From Anaerolineaceae bacterium (GTDB taxonomy: Bacteria > Chloroflexota > Anaerolineae > Anaerolineales > Villigracilaceae): a stretch of DNA of 24,590 nt. The translations under genes were made by a program, and so were the position numbers. Below are positions 7,822 through 14,792 of the stretch, one piece after another (positions within the stretch are counted from its first letter, which is position 1; every line of letters begins with the position of its first letter). The notes under the pieces are model-generated. The model ran no database searches. It was not told the DNA's origin and worked only from the letters and a program-made list of their open reading frames with translations. The stretch covers positions 1 to 24,590 of the forward strand of contig VFKQ01000247.1 in the NCBI GenBank assembly GCA_009885445.1. Direction: 5' to 3'.

Positions 7822-8304
7822 TCACTTCACCAACCCGTGATACCCGCGGTTGTGATACACCAGTGGATCGTCGGCGCTGTGAATCAGCGCGTCCAGCACT
7901 TCGGCGAGGAAGAGCGTGTTCTCGCCGACGGGGTGGGTGTGAATCACTCGGCAATCGAGCAGGGCCAGGCCTTCGGTGAGATGCAATGCGCCACTGCTTA
8001 ACGTCTGCGTGGCGATGCCGTCCATGCGAGCCTGTTTATGCCCGTGACCGGCAAAGCGTTCTGACAGCTCGCGTTGGTCGGCGCGCAGGACGGTGATACC
8101 AAACACCTGCGATTTGGTAACCATGCCATACATGTGCGTCTTGTTTTGCAACACAACACTGATGACCGGCGGTTCGATGGACACGGACGTAAAAGAATTA
8201 ACCGTCATGCCATACGGACCATTTTCATCGGCGGCCATGATGACAGCCACGCCGGTCGCCCACGTGCGCAGGGCGTGGCGCAATTGTTCGGGGTCAAATG
8301 TCAT
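7822..8304 (-). CDS. Flavin reductase domain protein
   Basis: 160 aa, the normal length of the flavin-reductase-like (FMN-binding split barrel) family. Typical features are TWATGVAVIMA (14-24), the FMN-site stretch GMTVNSFTSVSIEPPVISVV, FGITVL, and the C-terminal PLVYHNRGYHGL. Members reduce FMN or FAD with NAD(P)H, usually to supply a partner monooxygenase, or act as flavoredoxins. No monooxygenase is visible here, so the substrate is unknown. The gene is downstream of the CoA-binding gene on the same strand but separated by 165 nt holding a repeat, so it may be independently transcribed. Confidence 0.9.
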   Translation of the reverse strand: MTFDPEQLRHALRTWATGVAVIMAADENGPYGMTVNSFTSVSIEPPVISVVLQNKTHMYGMVTKSQVFGITVLRADQRELSERFAGHGHKQARMDGIATQTLSSGALHLTEGLALLDCRVIHTHPVGENTLFLAEVLDALIHSADDPLVYHNRGYHGLVK

Positions 8305-8382
8305 TTAAAGGATGCTCCAGTGAGAATCATCATAACGATGCGGGAAGGCAGAGTCAAGGCAGATATTATTTTTAAAGACTCA

Positions 8383-8451
8383 GCCACGGATTCCACCGAT
8401 TTCCACTGATTTTTTGAAATCTGTGCGCGAAGCGTCCGTGTAATCCGTGGC
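8383..8451. repeat. CACGGATT-family inverted repeat
   Basis: GCCACGGATT at 8383-8392 is mirrored by AATCCGTGGC at 8442-8451, with further CCACTGATT-like and TCCGTGTAATCCGTG units between. It fills the space between the CoA-binding and flavin reductase genes. Relatives lie at 537-562, 18800-18851, 22909-22979 and 24165-24221. Confidence 0.7.
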
Positions 8452-8469
8452 AAAAGGTTTAAATAAAAT

Positions 8470-8889
8470 TTACAACGATGCAGGCTTCGGCCCAATCAAC
8501 ATGCGATGCGCCACGCGCATGCAGGCATTCATCACCACTTTCAAACCGGCCGCCTGCGCCTCGCGTGCGGACTCTTCGTGCTCAATGCCCACCTGCATCC
8601 AGATCACTTTCGCGCCGATTTTAATCGCCTCGTCCACCACCGGCGGAACATCCTCCGGTTTGCGAAAGACCTGCACCAAATCCACTTTCACGGGGATGGC
8701 TGACAAACTTGGGTACACTTTCTCGCCGAGAATCTCCGTCGCCGTCGGATTGACGGGGATGATTGTGTAACCCTGCTGTTGCAAATATTCCACTATCGAA
8801 TAACTTTCCTTCTCTGGGTTCGACGACAAGCCCACGCTGGCAATCACTTTCGTGGATTTCAAAATTTCCTTCAGTTCAAAGTTGTCCAT
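8470..8889 (-). CDS. CoA-binding domain protein (YccU-like)
   Basis: 139 aa, a single Rossmann-type CoA_binding_2 domain. The N-terminal VIASVGLSSNPEKESY resembles the family nucleotide-binding loop, and the strand-turn YTIIPVNPTATEILGEKVYPSL and the conserved WMQVGIEHEESAREAQAAGL are typical. The cellular role of this family is poorly known; it probably binds CoA, an acyl-CoA or a nucleotide. The start lies 3 nt after the kinase stop, and the sequence AAGGAG inside the kinase 3' end is a good Shine-Dalgarno about 8 nt before the ATG. Translation is therefore likely coupled to that of the kinase. Confidence 0.9.
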   Translation of the reverse strand: MDNFELKEILKSTKVIASVGLSSNPEKESYSIVEYLQQQGYTIIPVNPTATEILGEKVYPSLSAIPVKVDLVQVFRKPEDVPPVVDEAIKIGAKVIWMQVGIEHEESAREAQAAGLKVVMNACMRVAHRMLIGPKPASL

Positions 8890-8892
8890 GGT

Positions 8893-10287
8893 TTACGCTC
8901 CTTGAATATGTTTTGGCAAAACGATTTTAAATTTTGTGCGCCCAGGCTGCGACTCAACCGAGAGCTGTCCGCGATGACGATTGACCACAATATCATGCGA
9001 AATGTGCAGTCCCAGCCCCGTGCCTTTGCCCACGCCTTTGGTGGTGAAGAACGGTTCAAAAATTCTTAATCGAATCGCTTCAGGAATCCCCGCGCCGTTG
9101 TCTTCGATCTCAACAACCACATTGCCCGCCTCTTCAAACGTGCGCAGAGTGATCTCGCCGTGCCCGTCCATCGCATCCACGGCATTATCAATAATATTTG
9201 TCCACACCTGGTTTAACTCGCTGGCATACGCCTGAATACGCGGCAGGTTCGGCGCGTACTCGCGTTTCAGCGTCACGCCCTTTTTTAATTTATGTTGCAT
9301 GATCACCACGGTATTTTCGAGTCCTTCGTGCAAATCCACTTCGAGCACCGGCGCCTGATCGAGATACGCGTACGATTTCACCGCGTGCACAATTTGCGAA
9401 ATGCGTTCCGTTGTCTCGCGCACTTCAAATAACAGTTCCATCATCAGGCAACCCGCGCCCAGCCATTTCACCGCCAAGCCAAACAGCGACGAATCGAGTC
9501 CGCGCTTTACTTCTTCAATGGATTTAATTCCCCAGCCAAAGCGCACCATCGCCGGCGCAAGCTCCCAAGCGGACTCAACCTCCTGCGCCTCGAGCCACGC
9601 TTGAAGTTGGTCCACCAAATCAATTTTGTCCAACGCCTCAAGTTTCAGCGGCGTCTGCAAGCGCGCCTCGCTGTGCTGAACAAATTGACTGAACCACTCG
9701 CGCTTGCCTGCCTCAAACGCCGCGCCCTCCAGCTGACGAGTCAACGCCTGCCAGTTGAGCACCGCCGCGCTCATGTCGGCGGCGCTTCGTTGCGCCGCCG
9801 CGGCGGGATTATTCAACTCATGCGCCAGCCCCGCAGACATGGTTCCCAGCGCGGCCATTTTTTCCTGCTGATGGAGCAAGGCCTCGTTCTGCAATAAACG
9901 CGCCATGACCCAATTGAGAATCGCCAGCGACGCGCCCGGACTTGATGCGATCAAATTCTCAAAGGCCTGCTGGGGAATGCGCAACACCTCACCCGTCGTC
10001 AGTGCGGTGACAGAGGCCGAGCGCGGCGCGCGCGCCAGCAAAGCCATCTCACCGACCACGTCACCCGCGTTGCGCACTGCAATTTTGACGATGCTCTGTC
10101 CAGTTTTTTTCTCGATCTGAAATTCTCCGCTCATCACGACGAAGGCCGCGTCACCCAAATCGCCCTGTTGAATCAACACCTGTCCCGCCGTCAAGGTGAC
10201 AGGCTCCGCCATGTCGACGAGTTGTTGCAATTGCTCGTCAGACAAGCCTTGAAATAGCGGGGACTTGCGCAGGTCACTTAAGTTCAT
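8893..10287 (-). CDS. Cyclic-nucleotide-binding sensor histidine kinase
   Basis: 464 aa, soluble, no membrane segment. Residues 1-125 form a cNMP-binding (CRP-type) domain with the phosphate-binding-cassette pattern GEMALLARAPRSASV (79-93), including the arginine. A short helix leads to the phosphoacceptor motif GLAHELNNPAAAA with H156. The HATPase domain is complete: N box ELNQVWTNIIDNAVDAM, G1 EDNGAGIP, F box FEPFFTT and G2 GKGTGLGLHIS. About 200 helical residues separate the H box from the ATPase, longer than usual, and may be an extra dimerisation or sensor segment. It is co-oriented with the response-regulator fusion at 10973-12628 and coupled to the CoA-binding gene. Its likely job is to relay a cyclic nucleotide or small-ligand signal to that regulator; this is inference from proximity. 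Confidence 0.93.
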   Translation of the reverse strand: MNLSDLRKSPLFQGLSDEQLQQLVDMAEPVTLTAGQVLIQQGDLGDAAFVVMSGEFQIEKKTGQSIVKIAVRNAGDVVGEMALLARAPRSASVTALTTGEVLRIPQQAFENLIASSPGASLAILNWVMARLLQNEALLHQQEKMAALGTMSAGLAHELNNPAAAAQRSAADMSAAVLNWQALTRQLEGAAFEAGKREWFSQFVQHSEARLQTPLKLEALDKIDLVDQLQAWLEAQEVESAWELAPAMVRFGWGIKSIEEVKRGLDSSLFGLAVKWLGAGCLMMELLFEVRETTERISQIVHAVKSYAYLDQAPVLEVDLHEGLENTVVIMQHKLKKGVTLKREYAPNLPRIQAYASELNQVWTNIIDNAVDAMDGHGEITLRTFEEAGNVVVEIEDNGAGIPEAIRLRIFEPFFTTKGVGKGTGLGLHISHDIVVNRHRGQLSVESQPGRTKFKIVLPKHIQGA

Positions 10288-10294
10288 GGTTGCA

Positions 10295-10313
10295 GGGCGA
10301 CATTTATGTCGCC
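10295..10313 (-). other. Hairpin at the VanZ/kinase junction
   Basis: GGCGACAT and ATGTCGCC form a perfect stem around TT, overlapping the last codons and stop of the VanZ-like gene and ending about 8 nt before the kinase ATG. There is no T-run, so it is more likely an intercistronic structure affecting kinase translation or mRNA decay than a terminator. Confidence 0.5.
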
Positions 10314-10900
10314 TGTGAACGACGGGCTACTTCTTCAATATAAACGAATATTCCTTTGAAATTCATATTCAAAGTTTCTTGAGTTTTCAAATAGGCAATG
10401 GCGAATATTTTAAATAAGCCATAGCCAAGCAATACACCTGTGGCGTTTAACAGCACATCATTAATGTCAATGGCGCGAAAGGCGGTTTTGAAAACAAAGG
10501 AAATTACCAGTTGAATCATTTCCAGCACAAGGCCTACAGCAAAAGCCAGCCAAAAAAATCTCCGCACTTTGTTCTTTATGATGAAACTGATTCCAAAGCC
10601 AAACGGGATGGTCAACAATGTATTTCCAACAATCTCTCTGATGCACAAGTTCAACATTTCGCAGGAACCGAAGTAAAAGGGAATCAAATTGATGCGCGGC
10701 TTGAAGGCCGCATATCCCTGATTTCCAAAAATTGGCAGCGGAAAAACAATCACGCTCAACAAATAAAGCAAATAGACGCCAAAGAGCAAAACAAAGAAGA
10801 GATATGCAAGTGCGCGCCCTTGCCACCAAAGAATTATCAGCAAAGCAAGCAACGCGGCGATGCCAATAAGGAGGTCGCGCAGGGTGAAGTCAATCATCAT
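10304..10900 (-). CDS. VanZ-like membrane protein
   Basis: 198 aa from the second-methionine start MMIDFTLRDLL. Longer upstream translation (MRELAPAHSASKR) would come from the REP palindrome at 10945-10966 and is rejected. Four or five membrane helices are visible (about 7-25, 30-52, 92-110, 118-135 and 155-172). Family features include NLIPF after the second helix, GNTLLTIPFGFGISF, the acidic GLVLEMIQL and the ending RAIDINDVLLNATGVLLGYGL. VanZ confers low-level teicoplanin resistance in enterococci, but most homologues are unassigned membrane proteins. The gene is more AT-rich than its neighbours and sits between the REC-TrxR fusion and the kinase, so it may be a later insertion into that operon. 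Confidence 0.85.
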   Translation of the reverse strand: MMIDFTLRDLLIGIAALLALLIILWWQGRALAYLFFVLLFGVYLLYLLSVIVFPLPIFGNQGYAAFKPRINLIPFYFGSCEMLNLCIREIVGNTLLTIPFGFGISFIIKNKVRRFFWLAFAVGLVLEMIQLVISFVFKTAFRAIDINDVLLNATGVLLGYGLFKIFAIAYLKTQETLNMNFKGIFVYIEEVARRSQAT

Positions 10901-10944
10901 GTTGGATATTGTTTTATTTGGAGTCAGCCGCTTGCTGGCCGAAT

Positions 10945-10966
10945 GTGCGGGAGCAAGCTCCCGCAC
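10945..10966. repeat. REP-like palindrome
   Basis: GTGCGGGAGC-AA-GCTCCCGCAC is a perfect palindrome located between the stop of the REC-TrxR gene and the VanZ start. It lacks a T-run on either strand, so it is a REP or mRNA-stabilising hairpin rather than a terminator. Confidence 0.65.
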
Positions 10967-10972
10967 TCCATA

Positions 10973-12628
10973 TTAAAGCGTCTTCAAATATTCCTTGATC
11001 AGCGCATGCGCAATGGCGCCCTCGCCGACTGCGCTGGCCACACGATGATTGGTGCCGTGGCGCACGTCGCCGGCGGCGAAGATGCCCGCGGTGCTGGTCT
11101 CTAATAGAAAGGGGTCCCGCTCGAGGGTCCAGCCTGGCGGCGGATTTTTATCCACGATTAAATCAGTGCCGGTGAGAATCTGTCCCTTGTCGTCGCGCAA
11201 GACGATGTCTGCTACCATCTGGCTTTGCGGTTTGACGCCGATGAAGACAAATAGCGCGGCGGCGGGGAAAGTTTTATTTTCACTGCTGGCGGTGTCGCAA
11301 ACCGTGATGCTTTCAAGCGCGTTGCCGCCCGAGACTTCAATCAGGTCGGTGCTCAACAAAATTTCGATTTTCGGATTCGACTCGAGTGCGTCCACCAAAT
11401 ATTTCGACGCGCCGAGGGCGGGTCCGCGCACGAGCATGGTCACATGGCTGGCGAAGCGACTCAAATAAATTGCGCCCTGCGCCGCCGAGTTCGCGCCGCC
11501 GACGACAAAAACATTTTGGTCTTTGTAATTCATCGCTTCGGTGTAGGCCGCGCCGTAATAAATTCCCGCGCCGCTAAATTTTTCTGCCCCGCGCATTTTC
11601 AAAGTTTGGAATGCCGCCCCCGTGGCGACGAGCAGTGCGTGACACGAAATTTCTGTGCCGTCAGCGAGTTGCACAATTCGATACGCATCGCGCACCGTGA
11701 CCTGGCGGGCTTCCTGCGCCGACAAAATTTCGACGCCGAATCTTTTTGCCTGCGCCACCGCGCGGCGGGTGAGGTCGTCGCCGGAGATTCCCGCGGGAAA
11801 GCCGAGATAATTTTCGATTTTGGGACTGCTCCCCGCCTGCCCGCCCGGCGCGGTCTTCTCGATGATGATGGTTTTGAGTCCCTCCGAGCCAGCATAGACT
11901 GCGGCCGCGAGGCCCGCCGGCCCGCTCCCGAGCACGATCAGATCGTAGAAGGGCAGAGCGGCCTGGGTTTGCAGACCAAGTTTGTCGGCCAGTTTTTTTA
12001 AGTCGGGCGCAATCAGAGTCTCGCCATCCGGGAAAAAGATGACGGGCAGATTCTTTAGTTGCGCTGAGGCCGCTTCAGCGAGAGTTCGCGCGGCGGAATC
12101 TTTTTCAACATCCAACCATTGATAGGGAATCTGGTGACGCGTGAGAAATTCTTTTACTTCGTGGCTGGTCAGTGACCAAAGTGTGCCCGCCACGCGAATG
12201 CCTTCGTAGGGCAGGCGCGCGTGGGCCTTCCAATCGTCGAGCAATTCGTCGAGCACCGGATAAAGTTTTTCATCGGGCGGATGCCAGGGTTTGAGCAAGT
12301 AGTAATCGAGGCGCACTTCGTTGATCGAATCAATTGCGGCCTGCGTGTCGGCGTAGGCAGTCAGCAAAACGCGTTTGGCTTGCGGATAAGTTTGCATGGC
12401 CTCGGCCAGAAATTCTGTGCCGCTCATTTGCGGCATGCGCTGGTCTACTAAAAACAGCGCGACGGTTTCGTTGCGCTGTTCAAGTTTTTTTAAATAGTCC
12501 AGCGCGACGGAGCCGGAGTTAATCGAGAGGATGCGATAATCCTGCCCATAATGTGCGCGCAGGTCGCGCTCAAGTGAGTTAAGCACGGAGGCGTCGTCGT
12601 CTATGGAAAATATTGCGGGCTTGGGCAT
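10973..12628 (-). CDS. Response regulator fused to thioredoxin-reductase-like oxidoreductase
   Basis: 551 aa with three modules. A receiver domain (1-125) has the acidic pocket D10-D12, phosphoacceptor D62 (VDQRMPQMSG), T90 and K113. A glutaredoxin-like alpha/beta module (about 143-222) has WSLTSHE (151-157) where a redox Cys pair would be expected. A thioredoxin-reductase-like FAD/NADPH module (about 227-551) has the FAD loop GSGPAG (234-239), the ATG motif VATGAAF, NADPH motif GGANSA (377-382) and GIFAAGDVR (515-523). The CxxC of true TrxR is replaced by YGAA (358-361), so disulfide transfer to thioredoxin is unlikely. Such receiver/TrxR fusions are annotated in other bacteria. The partner is probably the kinase at 8893-10287. 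Output may be flavin-dependent reduction or sensing of pyridine-nucleotide state. The start matches the receiver domain and follows a -10 box by 6 nt. Confidence 0.92.
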   Translation of the reverse strand: MPKPAIFSIDDDASVLNSLERDLRAHYGQDYRILSINSGSVALDYLKKLEQRNETVALFLVDQRMPQMSGTEFLAEAMQTYPQAKRVLLTAYADTQAAIDSINEVRLDYYLLKPWHPPDEKLYPVLDELLDDWKAHARLPYEGIRVAGTLWSLTSHEVKEFLTRHQIPYQWLDVEKDSAARTLAEAASAQLKNLPVIFFPDGETLIAPDLKKLADKLGLQTQAALPFYDLIVLGSGPAGLAAAVYAGSEGLKTIIIEKTAPGGQAGSSPKIENYLGFPAGISGDDLTRRAVAQAKRFGVEILSAQEARQVTVRDAYRIVQLADGTEISCHALLVATGAAFQTLKMRGAEKFSGAGIYYGAAYTEAMNYKDQNVFVVGGANSAAQGAIYLSRFASHVTMLVRGPALGASKYLVDALESNPKIEILLSTDLIEVSGGNALESITVCDTASSENKTFPAAALFVFIGVKPQSQMVADIVLRDDKGQILTGTDLIVDKNPPPGWTLERDPFLLETSTAGIFAAGDVRHGTNHRVASAVGEGAIAHALIKEYLKTL

Positions 12629-12634
12629 GCGCAG

Positions 12635-12640
12635 ATTCTA
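12635..12640 (-). promoter_or_regulatory. -10 box directly before the REC-TrxR gene
   Basis: TAGAAT on the minus strand lies 6 nt before the ATG, again predicting transcription start at the start codon as in the TPR gene. The -35 candidate TTCCGC (17-nt spacer) is poor. No Shine-Dalgarno is visible. Confidence 0.35.
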
Positions 12641-12691
12641 CTTCAAATCGGACGCTCGCGGAACAGGTTGGTGATTGCATTTGTTTTTTTG

Positions 12692-12729
12692 TCCGCTAAT
12701 CTAAAAACCAATTCGCGCAGATTAGCGGA
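12692..12729. repeat. Inverted repeat in the divergent intergenic region
   Basis: TCCGCTAATCT and AGATTAGCGGA form a perfect 11-bp stem with a 16-nt loop. It lies between the divergent REC-TrxR and VOC genes and might be an operator, a terminator-like hairpin or a repeat; nothing decides among these. The rest of 12641-12848 holds no gene. Confidence 0.5.
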
Positions 12730-12848
12730 TTCTCAAACAGTAAGCGAGTTCAAGAGGTAAAATTCAATCCTTTCCATTTGCAATCCAACACGAAAGCAAT
12801 CTGATACACAGGTAGTCTGTTACCGCGACACCTAACGTAAAGGCAACC

Positions 12849-13784
12849 ATGAACAACCCACAAGAAACCACCACCCAATTCTCTATCCACCCTCAAACCG
12901 GCATGGGACACGTCGCGCTTACCGTCGCTGGACTCGAAAACCAAATCGCCTTTTACCAACAGGCCATGGGCTTCAAACTGCACTGGCGCGACGGCAACCA
13001 GGCCGGCCTCGGCGCTGGCGGCGCAGACCTTCTGCGTCTCACGCAGGAACCGAGCCGCAAAAAATATCGCGGCGTCACCGGCTTGTATCACGTGGCGTAT
13101 CTTTTTCCAAATCGCCGTCAACTGGCCATTGCCCTGGCGCGTCTCTTCACGCTCAAATATCCCAACGCGCCCACCGACCACATCATGACCAAAACCACCT
13201 ACCTCGACGACCTCGAAGGCAACGGCATTGAGTTGTATTGCGAGTCCCCCGAAGACGGCACATTTACAATGAAAGATGGAAAATTTGAAACCCGCCGCAC
13301 CGACGGCTCGTGGAGCAACGGCCGCGAAGCCCTCGACGTGGACGACCTCTTCACACACATGCAAGAAAACGAAAAACTCGACGCGCCCATCCCGCCTGAA
13401 ACAAAAATCGGCCACGTCCATCTTCACGTGCGCGATGTGGACGAAGCCGTCAATTTTTATCACGGCATCCTCGGCTTCGACGTGATGGGCGTCGCAAAAG
13501 AATTCCGCGCGGCCTTCATTTCTGCGGGCGGCTATCATCATCACCTCGGCCTCAACACCTGGCAGGGCGAAGGCGCGCCCCCGCCTCCCTCCGATGCCGT
13601 CGGCCTGCGTCACTTCACGATTCAACTTCCGAATCAAAACGCGCTGGATGAAGTCATCGCCCGCGTAGACGCCGCAGAAATTATTTCGAATCAGACAAAT
13701 GACGGCCTGCTGATTCAGGACCCCTCACAAAACAACATCATCCTCACCACATCCGCGCCTGTCTCCGCGCCCAAAACGGGTTAG
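12849..13784 (+). CDS. Two-domain VOC protein (catechol 2,3-dioxygenase/glyoxalase-like)
   Basis: 311 aa with two vicinal-oxygen-chelate modules. Module 1 (about 17-135) has a complete metal triad pattern H21 (GHVAL), H81 (LYHVAY) and E128 (EGNGIELY). Module 2 (about 185-300) has H189 and H231/H232 (YHHHLGLNTW), but its final strand reads DPSQNNIILT with isoleucine at the position where module 1 has Glu. The metal centre is therefore probably in module 1. The layout resembles CatE/YfiE-type ring-cleavage dioxygenases of Bacillus; substrate is unknown and a glyoxalase-like or lyase activity is possible. A weak AAGG precedes the ATG. The DsbA-type gene starts 6 nt after its stop, so the two form one operon ending at the terminator at 14561-14601. 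Confidence 0.9.
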   Translation: MNNPQETTTQFSIHPQTGMGHVALTVAGLENQIAFYQQAMGFKLHWRDGNQAGLGAGGADLLRLTQEPSRKKYRGVTGLYHVAYLFPNRRQLAIALARLFTLKYPNAPTDHIMTKTTYLDDLEGNGIELYCESPEDGTFTMKDGKFETRRTDGSWSNGREALDVDDLFTHMQENEKLDAPIPPETKIGHVHLHVRDVDEAVNFYHGILGFDVMGVAKEFRAAFISAGGYHHHLGLNTWQGEGAPPPPSDAVGLRHFTIQLPNQNALDEVIARVDAAEIISNQTNDGLLIQDPSQNNIILTTSAPVSAPKTG

Positions 13785-13790
13785 CCCAAA

Positions 13791-14408
13791 ATGAACCAAT
13801 TCACGCTGACAATTTACTCCGACTACATCTGACCGTGGTGCTACGTCGGCCAGGGTGTGGTTGACTTACTGAAAACTAAATACCATGTAGACGTGGAATG
13901 GCGTCCATTCTATTTGCGTCCCGACACGCCGCCCGAAGGCGCAGACTTGCCTGATTACGTCCTCCGCGCGCGCGCCAACGGCTCGGAGGGACGTCTACAA
14001 TCCATGGCCGAATCTTATGGAATGCCCTTTCGCTCCACCGAGCGCATCTACAACACGCGTCTCGCCCACGAAGCCACAGAATACGCCCGTGAACACGGAC
14101 GCGGCAACGAGTTTCATCACGACCTCTTCCGCAAAGTCTACGCCGAGGGACTCGACCCGGCGAATTGGTCCGTTCTGCGCGACTCCGCCTCCCAGTGCGG
14201 ACTCGACGCGGACGAGATGCAGAGCGAAGTTGAGGCGGGCAAGTACACCGTCAACGTGGCTGAGCAAGTGCAGACGGCTTATCAGATCGGCGTCACCGGC
14301 GTGCCCACGTATGTGGTCAATGGCCGCTACGCCGTCGTCGGCGCGCAACCGTACAGCGTCTTTGAGCAATTGCTCGAGAGATTGAAATCGGGGTTGATCG
14401 AAAAATAG
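13791..14408 (+). CDS. FrnE/DsbA-family oxidoreductase, probable selenoprotein (TGA = Sec14)
   Basis: 205 codons from ATG 13791 if the in-frame TGA at 13830-13832 is decoded. The start reads MNQFTLTIYSDYI-[TGA]-PWCYVG. In Cys homologues this is the redox motif CPWCYVG, so TGA stands exactly at the N-terminal catalytic Cys and C17 is the resolving Cys. The rest is a complete FrnE/DsbA fold: FYLRPDTPPEG (40-50), a helical insert, and the cis-proline loop GVTGVPTYVVNG (167-178, P172) with AVVGAQP. The frame is intact to the TAG at 14408, without other stops or shifts. A SECIS-like hairpin follows the TGA. Known family members catalyse thiol-disulfide exchange or isomerisation; a Sec nucleophile would lower the pKa. 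There is no signal peptide, so it should act in the cytoplasm. The alternative, a nonsense mutation or sequencing error, is less likely given the placement and intact frame. A GTG start at 13857 would give a protein without the active site. Confidence 0.85.
13830..13865 (+). promoter_or_regulatory. Bacterial SECIS-like element after in-frame TGA
   Basis: TGA is followed after 12 nt by GTCGGCC (13845-13851), a 7-nt loop AGGGTGT (13852-13858) and GGTTGAC (13859-13865). The seven stem pairs are G-C, U-A, C-G, G-U, G-U, C-G and C-G. The loop begins 19 nt after the TGA and has G at its second position. Both fit the published general model of bacterial SECIS elements (short apical loop, G among the first two loop bases, loop roughly 16-37 nt from UGA). 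It would recruit SelB with Sec-tRNA. Confidence 0.7.
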
Positions 14409-14559
14409 TTAACTCACCTTACGCAGATTCCTGTTTTTGCGAGGGCGTACTCGCCCGAAGCAATCTCCCTGACCGCACAGGAGATTGCTTCGTCGGGAAA
14501 TACCCTCCTCGCAAAAACACCTGGACGGTAGAAAAGATTTAGTGCGTAAGGTCAGTTAA
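14409..14559. repeat. Nested palindromic element with 17-bp outer inverted repeats
   Basis: The outer arms TTAACTCACCTTACGCA (14409-14425) and TGCGTAAGGTCAGTTAA (14543-14559) match at 16 of 17 positions. Inside is a second palindrome (14434-14517) with arms TTTTTGCGAGG/CCTCGCAAAAA and GAAGCAATCTCC/GGAGATTGCTTC, the same module as the repeat at 19478-19561. The element starts directly after the selenoprotein stop codon and ends 1 nt before the operon terminator. TTAA at both ends may be part of the arms or a target duplication. Confidence 0.75.
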
Positions 14560-14560
14560 T

Positions 14561-14601
14561 AACAAACATCCGCGTCACATATGGCGCAGATGTTTTTGTT
14601 T
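14561..14601 (+). terminator. Terminator of the VOC-selenoprotein operon
   Basis: AACAAACATC-C-GCG pairs imperfectly with CGC-A-GATGTTTTTGTTT, leaving a T-rich tail on the plus strand. It now lies about 150 nt after the last stop codon because of the inserted element at 14409-14559. Confidence 0.6.
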
Positions 14602-14629
14602 GCAGTAGTTATACGCGTCGCGGGATAAC

Positions 14630-14757
14630 GTGTACACGCAAAGGTTATCACCCGATTCAGACTTCGGAAATCTTTAAGAGGGTTCTCCGTTTTAGGCGCA
14701 TCCAGGGAGATTTCCGAAGTCTTTAGGCCGAGTCTCTGACATGGTTTGCGTGCACAC
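14630..14757 (+). mobile_element. 128-bp MITE-like element, copy 1
   Basis: The ends are GTGTACACGCAAA and TTTGCGTGCACAC (12 of 13 inverted matches). Inside, AGACTTCGGAAATCT (from 14658) and AGATTTCCGAAGTCT are perfect 15-bp inverted arms. It differs from copy 2 at 8 of 128 positions by my count. It contains no ORF and would need a transposase in trans. Immediate flanks are GGGATAAC on the left and CGAAATTG on the right, so there is no local target duplication. Confidence 0.88.
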
Positions 14758-14762
14758 CGAAA

Positions 14763-14792
14763 TTGGCAATCCGTATACAATCGACGTATAAT
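14763..14792 (+). promoter_or_regulatory. Promoter of the transporter-sensor-ligase operon
   Basis: TTGGCA (14763-14768), an 18-nt spacer and a perfect TATAAT (14787-14792) point to a start near 14799 and a leader of about 115 nt. The -35 begins only 5 nt after the right end of MITE-like copy 1, overlapping its presumed target duplication. From 14793 to 14913 there is no gene. Confidence 0.55.

Noticed and set aside
12750..13637. 295-codon minus-strand frame opposite the VOC gene
   Set aside because: It is a GC-codon shadow of the plus-strand gene, whose two VOC modules and metal ligands are clear.
13857..14408. DsbA-like protein starting at GTG 13857
   Set aside because: This start would remove the first beta strand and the active-site motif. 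The upstream codons through the TGA continue the family sequence exactly, so the longer Sec-containing reading is preferred.
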